Shown here one piece after another: positions 58,847 to 64,000 of a stretch of DNA of 64,000 nucleotides; the first letter of the stretch is position 1; the number at the start of each line of letters is the position of its first letter. Position numbers and translations under genes: made by a program. The notes beneath the pieces were generated by a model, which saw only the letters and a program-made list of their open reading frames with translations, made no database searches and had not been told where the DNA came from. The DNA is taken from NCBI GenBank assembly GCA_944323255.1, contig CALURU010000001.1, positions 62,001 through 126,000 of the forward strand. Direction: 5' to 3'. This DNA is from Candidatus Gastranaerophilales bacterium (GTDB lineage Bacteria > Cyanobacteriota > Vampirovibrionia > Gastranaerophilales > Gastranaerophilaceae).

Positions 58847-60155
58847 TTTTACTCAACCTATCGGGAATGTTATCATGTGAGATGAGATCATCCAACGTCT
58901 CTCTATATACTATAATATCAGATTGTGAATTATTTACAAGTACCATTGCCGGTTTTTCTACCCGATTGTAGTTAGATGCCATTGAGTAGTTATATGCCCC
59001 AGTATTGTATACGCATAATATATCGCCGGCTTCCAGTTTTGGAAGTTTAATGCTTTCTATTAAAATATCGCCGCTTTCGCAGTATCTTCCTGCTATTGTA
59101 AAGATTTCAGTGTCGTTGTTCATCACTTTGTTAGCAACTTGTGCAGTATATTTTGCCTGGTACATGCTTGGACGGGGATTATCGGCCATACCGCCATCTA
59201 TAGCAACATATTTTCTTCCATTTGGTATTTGTTTCGAGCTTCCTATGGTATATAATGTAATGCCGGAAGTTGATATAATACTTCGCCCGGGTTCAATATA
59301 AATAGTAGGAATCTCTGTAGAATATTTGGTCATTGCTGATGTTACTGCTTTAGCTAATTCAATGACAGAAGGCGGAGTGTCATCTTGTGTATATTTAACT
59401 CCAAGTCCTCCTCCTATATTCATTTCGTTTAATTTTATATTAAATTTTGAATTTATTCTAGAGATTTCTTTTACTAAAATATCAACTTCGTCGTGATAGG
59501 ACTGCAGTTCAAAGATTTGAGAACCAATATGTGCATGCAGACCTCTTAAATTCAAATGTTTATATTTATTTAAAATTAAAGTTATAATACTATCTACTTG
59601 CGAAAGATCAAAACCAAATTTAGAATCAATTTGACCTGTTTGGATATAATTATGGGTATGGCATTCTATTCCCGGGGTTATTCTTAAAAGTATATCTGTA
59701 GTAATACCTCTTTTTTCAGCTAAGTCGTTTAGTAATTCAGCTTCATAAAAATTATCAACAGAGATACGCCCGACTTTGTAGTTTAACGCAAGTTCTAGTT
59801 CTGAAACAGATTTATTATTGCCATTAAACAAAACTTTTGACATATCAACTCCGGATTTGTAGACTGTATAAATTTCTCCTGCTGATACAGTATCGAAGCC
59901 AAAGCCTTCATCATCCAGAATTCGTGTAATTGCAGAGGTACACAGAGCTTTTGAGGCATACATCATTTTTATATTTTTATAACCGGCAAACGCCTGTTTA
60001 TATTCTTTACAAATACCTCTGATTGTAGCTTCGTCAATTACATACAATGGAGTTCCATATTTCTTTGCCAGTTCAACAGTATCACAACCGCCGATTATTA
60101 AGTGATTATTTTTTTCTTCCATTGTTATAGGTCTGATAGATTGATTAAAACTCAT
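58839..60155 (-). CDS. lysA: Diaminopimelate decarboxylase
   Basis: Last step of lysine synthesis (meso-DAP to lysine), PLP-dependent and cytosolic. 438 residues with an AAGGAG ribosome site. Motifs: MMYASKALCT (PLP lysine, near 65), GLHAHIGSQI (near 205), the glycine loop MNIGGGLGV (near 250), IEPGRSI (near 290) and YCESGDIL (near 358). First gene of the lysA-cdaA-yitT operon. Confidence 0.95.
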   Translation of the reverse strand: MSFNQSIRPITMEEKNNHLIIGGCDTVELAKKYGTPLYVIDEATIRGICKEYKQAFAGYKNIKMMYASKALCTSAITRILDDEGFGFDTVSAGEIYTVYKSGVDMSKVLFNGNNKSVSELELALNYKVGRISVDNFYEAELLNDLAEKRGITTDILLRITPGIECHTHNYIQTGQIDSKFGFDLSQVDSIITLILNKYKHLNLRGLHAHIGSQIFELQSYHDEVDILVKEISRINSKFNIKLNEMNIGGGLGVKYTQDDTPPSVIELAKAVTSAMTKYSTEIPTIYIEPGRSIISTSGITLYTIGSSKQIPNGRKYVAIDGGMADNPRPSMYQAKYTAQVANKVMNNDTEIFTIAGRYCESGDILIESIKLPKLEAGDILCVYNTGAYNYSMASNYNRVEKPAMVLVNNSQSDIIVYRETLDDLISHDNIPDRLSKND

Positions 60156-60249
60156 TTATACCTCTCCTTGCGATTATATTAACAAACAAAATCAGCTTTT
60201 ACAAGTGTCTTATGCAGTATTAAATTTTGTAAAGATTTTCTCTTTTTTT

Positions 60250-60284
60250 GAAATTATTTTTTACAAAACGACTTTATATAAATA
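60250..60284 (+). promoter_or_regulatory. Shared promoter signature, site E
   Basis: GAAATT begins at 60250 and ACTTTATATAAATA begins at 60271, exactly 21 bases apart. The start codon at 60320 is 49 bases on. Confidence 0.6.
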
Positions 60285-60319
60285 TAGTGTGTTCATAGTT
60301 AGTGTTGTAAGGATTAATA

Positions 60320-61012
60320 ATGTCATCAGGTTTAGCAATTACATCATTTATGCCATCTGTAGTTTCAAGTAGTATATTTTCTTCCAGACGTGCCAATTCC
60401 GGTGCTGATGCGCTTTCCCAAAGTAATCCTTTTGTTGCTGCGATGAACATGGATATAGCTGGCGGTCAGGTATTAAATGCTGCAAAAGGGCTTTCTGCAA
60501 TTGCGAGAGAGTCATCAAATCCAATTGCAACCGGCTTCACAAGTGCAGAAGAATCGATAAAAGCGCTTTCTAAGAGTGATAAAGTATTAAATGGAATAGG
60601 TAAAGTCCTTAATTTTACTTCAAACTATATAAACCACTTAATAACATTAACGGGAGCTGTAAAGGTTATCACTGCAGATGACAAAAAGGACGCTGCAGTA
60701 CGGGAAACGCTGGGACTTGGCGCTATGTTTACGGCAGAAGCTGCTGCAAAGCGTATTATAGGCATGCCTGTAATTAAGAAAGTTGATGGCAAAAGAGTTG
60801 CTATTGAACGTGAAGGTTTATATAAAAAGAATTTATTTGTAAATAAGCAAGTTGCAGCACTAAAAGATTTTTGTAATACAAAAACATTCTTCAATAAATC
60901 TTTAAAATTTTTACCGGGTATGTTAAAAGGTGCAGGTTTTGTTTGTGCATCAATTGCCGGCTATAAACTGGGTACTGCATTAGCAGATTCTATAATTGGG
61001 GCTAATGAGTAA
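60320..61012 (+). CDS. Unknown Ala/Gly-rich protein, promoter with site E
   Basis: 230 residues with an AAGG ribosome site 8 bases before the ATG. A Ser-rich head (1-35) is followed by helical Ala-rich segments and a hydrophobic C-terminal stretch (FLPGMLKGAGFVCASIAGYKL, about 197-217) that could insert into a membrane. No signal peptide. In promoter type and in having a hydrophobic Gly/Ala tail it resembles the protein at 30234. It ends 5 bases before a convergent gene. Confidence 0.7.
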   Translation: MSSGLAITSFMPSVVSSSIFSSRRANSGADALSQSNPFVAAMNMDIAGGQVLNAAKGLSAIARESSNPIATGFTSAEESIKALSKSDKVLNGIGKVLNFTSNYINHLITLTGAVKVITADDKKDAAVRETLGLGAMFTAEAAAKRIIGMPVIKKVDGKRVAIEREGLYKKNLFVNKQVAALKDFCNTKTFFNKSLKFLPGMLKGAGFVCASIAGYKLGTALADSIIGANE

Positions 61013-61016
61013 TAAC

Positions 61017-61862
61017 TTATTTTACATTAGTAATTTTTCCATTTTCTTTATATAAAGTTTGGAATATTGATTGTGAACGTCTGTAATTATTTATTGTTGC
61101 TTCAAGTGAAGCATTTATTGTCCAGTATATAACAGGTATTGAAACCGTTATTGTTAATATTGCAACGATGGCATGTTTTATTACAGTGTTTATAACTCTG
61201 AATCTGTGTTTTGTTATAGCAATGTCGTCTTGTTCTCTTAGGATTTTGTTAATTAAATTTTTTCTTTCTTTTACCGTTAAACTGTCAATAAAATCAACAT
61301 TCTGCGGATCAATGTAGATGACATATTTTGAATACTTTACATTACCATCAAGAAAATCAAGGCTGTCATTGTAATTCTTTTGAGCTTGTGTCATTGCACG
61401 CTCGGATATATTACCTTTTGTTACCTGTTCAATATTCTCATCTGTTATACTATCAGAAAATGCTGCACTGCTTATAGAATCAGCCGCTTCATTGTGTTTT
61501 GCATCTTTTGAATTTGCTTCTTGCTGTTTATTAAGTCTTGCTTTATATTTTTTTATAAAATTGTCGTCAAAGTTTTTATCGAGATTAAATCCTTTTTTGT
61601 GCGGTTGTGGGGGCTGTGATTCTGATGGGGTACTGTTTAAATTTCCTTCTTGCTTGGCAGGCTCTTCAAACAATGTGGCATCATCATTTTCATTAAAATC
61701 AGCTTTCTTTTTGGGACTTTGAGTTTCATTAAGGGATTGTGCATCTTGGGATAATTTTTGTTGTAATTGATCTATGAGTTCAGGCGAAATGTCATCATTC
61801 AAAGATGCTAGTTCACTAATATCAATTGAATCCTTGTCATTAAAAACATTCTTATCAGCCAT
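61017..61862 (-). CDS. Unknown protein with a C-terminal membrane helix
   Basis: 281 residues from the ATG at 61862 (GAGAG ribosome site); the frame extends upstream to 61928, but those codons lie in the promoter region. Residues 1-190 are hydrophilic and Asp/Asn/Lys-rich (ASLNDDISPELIDQLQQKL). One membrane helix at about 228-250 (AIVAILTITVSIPVIYW) leaves most of the protein in the cytosol. No recognised domain. Confidence 0.65.
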   Translation of the reverse strand: MADKNVFNDKDSIDISELASLNDDISPELIDQLQQKLSQDAQSLNETQSPKKKADFNENDDATLFEEPAKQEGNLNSTPSESQPPQPHKKGFNLDKNFDDNFIKKYKARLNKQQEANSKDAKHNEAADSISSAAFSDSITDENIEQVTKGNISERAMTQAQKNYNDSLDFLDGNVKYSKYVIYIDPQNVDFIDSLTVKERKNLINKILREQDDIAITKHRFRVINTVIKHAIVAILTITVSIPVIYWTINASLEATINNYRRSQSIFQTLYKENGKITNVK

Positions 61863-61945
61863 GCAAAACTCTCTTTTGTTTATAGTATGATATAAGTATA
61901 TTATATATGAGATTTTGATATTAAGCAATCATAAGAGAGATTGAG

Positions 61946-62971
61946 ATGCATATAGAAAAAGATAAACTAATTAATCTTGTAAATAAATTAAAAAGTACAA
62001 AAATCCTTGTTATTGGTGACATGGCTCTGGATGAAATGGTTTATGGAGATACAGAGAGAATATCACGAGAGGCTCCTGTTTTAATTCTGCAACATACACA
62101 TACCAAATTTATTCTTGGCGGAGCTTCAAATGCTGCTCACAACGTATCAACAATAAATAACGGAAATGTTTGTATTATAGGTGTAATTGGTGATGATTAT
62201 CAGGGAATTGATTTAAAGAAAGCTTTTGAGAATGCTAATATTGATACAACTTCTCTAATTATTGATAAGTCAAGAAAAACCACTACAAAAACAAGAATAT
62301 CAGGCTCTTGTTCTCATTCAATAACACAGCAGATTGTAAGAATAGATCGACAGACAAGTACGCCTTTATCAGCAGAAATAGAACAAAAAATTATAACTAC
62401 AGCAGAAAAACATATACCTGAATGTGATGCTGTAATAATTTCAGATTACCACATAGGAACTTTAACTGAAAATGTAATAAGAGCTATTATAAGAATTGCA
62501 AACAAATGTCATAAAAAAGTTGTGGTTGATGCACAAAGAAATTTAAACAAATATTATGGTGTTACTTCAATGACACCAAACTTACCTGATACTCAGAAAC
62601 ATGTTGGTTTTTATTTAAGGACAAAAGAAGATTTTTTGAAAGCAGGTAATATACTTCTTGAGCAATCAGGTGCAAGTTCAATATTGATAACTTGCGGTTC
62701 CGACGGGATGGTTGTTATTGATAATAACGGGAAGTACACACACATACCTGTATTTAATAAAGCAGAAGTTTTTGATGTGACAGGTGCAGGAGATACAGTT
62801 ACAGCATTGTATACGATGGCGTTGGCAAGCGGTGCTGATTCTGTATATGCAGCAGTAATCGGAAATATCGCTGCAGGTATTGTAATTAAGCAATTCGGAT
62901 GTGCGACAACTACTATAGGCGAAATATTAAGTTCTATACCTGATAGTATAACTTTAGATGAAGGAGAATAA
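61946..62971 (+). CDS. PfkB-family kinase, probably heptose-7-phosphate kinase (HldA / RfaE domain I)
   Basis: Phosphorylates D-glycero-D-manno-heptose-7-phosphate in LPS heptose precursor synthesis. 341 residues: VIGDMALDEMVYGD near the start, GGASNAAHNVST near 55 and the PfkB catalytic signature FDVTGAGDTVTALY near 275-290. There is no C-terminal nucleotidyltransferase domain, so it would need a separate adenylyltransferase. The following DUF4330 and O-antigen-ligase-like genes support an envelope role. Another sugar kinase specificity is possible. Confidence 0.85.
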   Translation: MHIEKDKLINLVNKLKSTKILVIGDMALDEMVYGDTERISREAPVLILQHTHTKFILGGASNAAHNVSTINNGNVCIIGVIGDDYQGIDLKKAFENANIDTTSLIIDKSRKTTTKTRISGSCSHSITQQIVRIDRQTSTPLSAEIEQKIITTAEKHIPECDAVIISDYHIGTLTENVIRAIIRIANKCHKKVVVDAQRNLNKYYGVTSMTPNLPDTQKHVGFYLRTKEDFLKAGNILLEQSGASSILITCGSDGMVVIDNNGKYTHIPVFNKAEVFDVTGAGDTVTALYTMALASGADSVYAAVIGNIAAGIVIKQFGCATTTIGEILSSIPDSITLDEGE

Positions 62972-62973
62972 AC

Positions 62974-63522
62974 GTGAAAAATTTGCTTGGTAAATTCAAT
63001 ATTGTTGATATCATTATTGTTTTAGGCGTAATAATAGCTTTACTTGTAGGAGTTGCGACTACACGCCACTTTAGACAAACGGCAGATAAACAGATAGAAG
63101 CTACATCGCAAATTACTTTTCAGGTTTTTTTAAGAGGTGTAACGGTCACCGGTGATGTGTTCCCTATTAAATCAGACGATAAAACTTTTATAACCATAAG
63201 AAATGTGCCATATACTGAGCTAAAAGTTTTAAATGTTACTTCACAAGCAAGACAGACCGCAATATCTTCAGCCAGGGCTAAAGAACAGTATATTTTAATT
63301 AAGGATCCAGCCCAACCTTCAATATATGACGCAATTGTAACAATAACAGACACTGCAAAAATTACGAAGGACGGGGCAGTAGTAGGCGGAAATAAAATAA
63401 AAATGGGTTTGCCTGTTACATTAGAAGGTACAAACTACAAGTTTAACGGTACAATTTCAGATGTTCGTGTTACCTCACAGTCAGGTGTTGAAGATTCTGG
63501 TGCTAATAATCTGGTAGGATAA
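62974..63522 (+). CDS. DUF4330 membrane-anchored protein
   Basis: 182 residues starting at GTG with a GGAG ribosome site inside the end of the previous gene. One N-terminal membrane helix (IVDIIIVLGVIIALLVGVAT, about 10-30) is followed by a beta-rich domain outside the membrane (TFQVFLRGVTVTGDVF; IKMGLPVTLEG), matching DUF4330, a family common in cyanobacteria. Function unknown; likely works with the envelope genes on both sides. Confidence 0.8.
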   Translation: MKNLLGKFNIVDIIIVLGVIIALLVGVATTRHFRQTADKQIEATSQITFQVFLRGVTVTGDVFPIKSDDKTFITIRNVPYTELKVLNVTSQARQTAISSARAKEQYILIKDPAQPSIYDAIVTITDTAKITKDGAVVGGNKIKMGLPVTLEGTNYKFNGTISDVRVTSQSGVEDSGANNLVG

Positions 63523-63530
63523 GGTGCTTT

Positions 63531-64000
63531 ATGTTTATAAATGGTGTCTTATTAAAGCTGCAAAATTTATTTAGCCCTTTGTATCAAAGAAGCTTTTTTC
63601 TAAAAACGATAGATTGGTTTATTGGTTTAAATATATTCTTAATAATATTTACCTCTACTCTTGCGCAGTCAGATTTTATTGGGTACTTTGCAATATTTGC
63701 AGTAATCCTTACGATTGTAAAATTAATAACAAAACCTGATGAAAAATTCGAGCTTACGCTTGCTGAAAAATTTTTGCTTGCATATTTCATTTTTGTAGTA
63801 ATTAGTGTAGCCGGCTCCAGCTTATTTTATTTAAGTTTAAAGGGTTTTTTCAAAACTTTAACCTATTTAGGTTTTTACGTTGCTCTCGTTCATTACCTCA
63901 AGGATAACAGGGATAAAATTAAATATATTTTTCTAGCATATGCTCTTTGTCTTTCTTTTGAAGCTGTTGTTGCTTTTCTGCAAAACTTTTCTTCAGTCGG
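63531..64000 (+). CDS. O-antigen ligase / IctB-like membrane protein, N-terminal part (runs off the right edge)
   Basis: An open frame from the ATG at 63531 (AAGGTG ribosome site 5 bases upstream) to the window end gives about 156 residues. The residues form repeated hydrophobic helices: FIGLNIFLIIFTSTLA, IGYFAIFAVILTIVKL, EKFLLAYFIFVVISVAG and YLGFYVALVHYL. The pattern and the position after DUF4330 fit the Wzy/WaaL/IctB superfamily, which moves or joins envelope polysaccharides. The diagnostic C-terminal half is outside the window. Confidence 0.65.
   Translation, partial: MFINGVLLKLQNLFSPLYQRSFFLKTIDWFIGLNIFLIIFTSTLAQSDFIGYFAIFAVILTIVKLITKPDEKFELTLAEKFLLAYFIFVVISVAGSSLFYLSLKGFFKTLTYLGFYVALVHYLKDNRDKIKYIFLAYALCLSFEAVVAFLQNFSSV

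Overview
The window looks like chromosome from an AT-rich, diderm, gut-type bacterium. The best guess is the non-photosynthetic cyanobacterial lineage (Vampirovibrionia / 'Melainabacteria', order Gastranaerophilales). This is inferred from gene content, not from a marker phylogeny. The clues are: lysA followed by a CdaA-type diadenylate cyclase (a cyanobacterium-like pairing); a heptose kinase, a DUF4330 protein and an IctB/O-antigen-ligase-like protein in a row; a flagellar cap gene with a Maf-type glycosyltransferase nearby; and many lineage-restricted proteins that I cannot name.

Layout. 1-4.1 kb: the end of an M16 peptidase, then a leftward small gene-proA-tyrA operon. 4.2 kb: tRNA-Arg(ACG) with its own promoter and terminator. 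4.5-20.4 kb: one leftward 15.85-kb gene for a 5283-residue FliD. It has standard FliD ends, but between them lie about 35 flagellin 'IN'-type units (some in nearly exact 333-bp and 336-bp tandem arrays) and two GLUG-like beta-helix inserts flanked by Gly-rich linkers. 20.8-30.1 kb: an acyl-condensing HMGL-family synthase, an alanine/Na+ symporter, a rightward cluster of secreted proteins around a Maf/DUF115 glycosyltransferase, and a TrmB regulator. 30.2-41.2 kb: ilvD, 5-FTHF cyclo-ligase, a hydrolase and several large unknown proteins. 41.3-50 kb: housekeeping genes (amidase, murI, tsaD, obgE, tadA, a TIGR02757 gene, a TPR protein, pheA), with a 103-bp tandem repeat directly in front of obgE. 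50-56.6 kb: an unknown repeat protein, a gene-poor repeat-rich stretch, a GH38 mannosidase and a lysozyme-like protein. 56.6-64 kb: a small protein, yitT, cdaA, lysA, two unknown proteins, then heptose kinase, DUF4330 and the start of an O-antigen-ligase-like gene.

Two results stand out. The first is the giant FliD, which looks like a flagellar cap rebuilt as a very large surface or adhesin molecule. The second is a shared promoter signature, GMAATT followed by ACTTTATATAWATA. The distance from the first base of one box to the first base of the other is exactly 21 nt in front of five otherwise unconnected genes of unknown function (start codons at 30234, 35751, 39162, 41157 and 60320). This suggests an undescribed regulon. 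Other conventional promoters (17-nt spacers) end only 6-9 nt before the ATG, so leaderless mRNAs appear common.

No CRISPR array, insertion sequence, prophage or rRNA was seen. All functions come from reading motifs by eye; no database search was possible.
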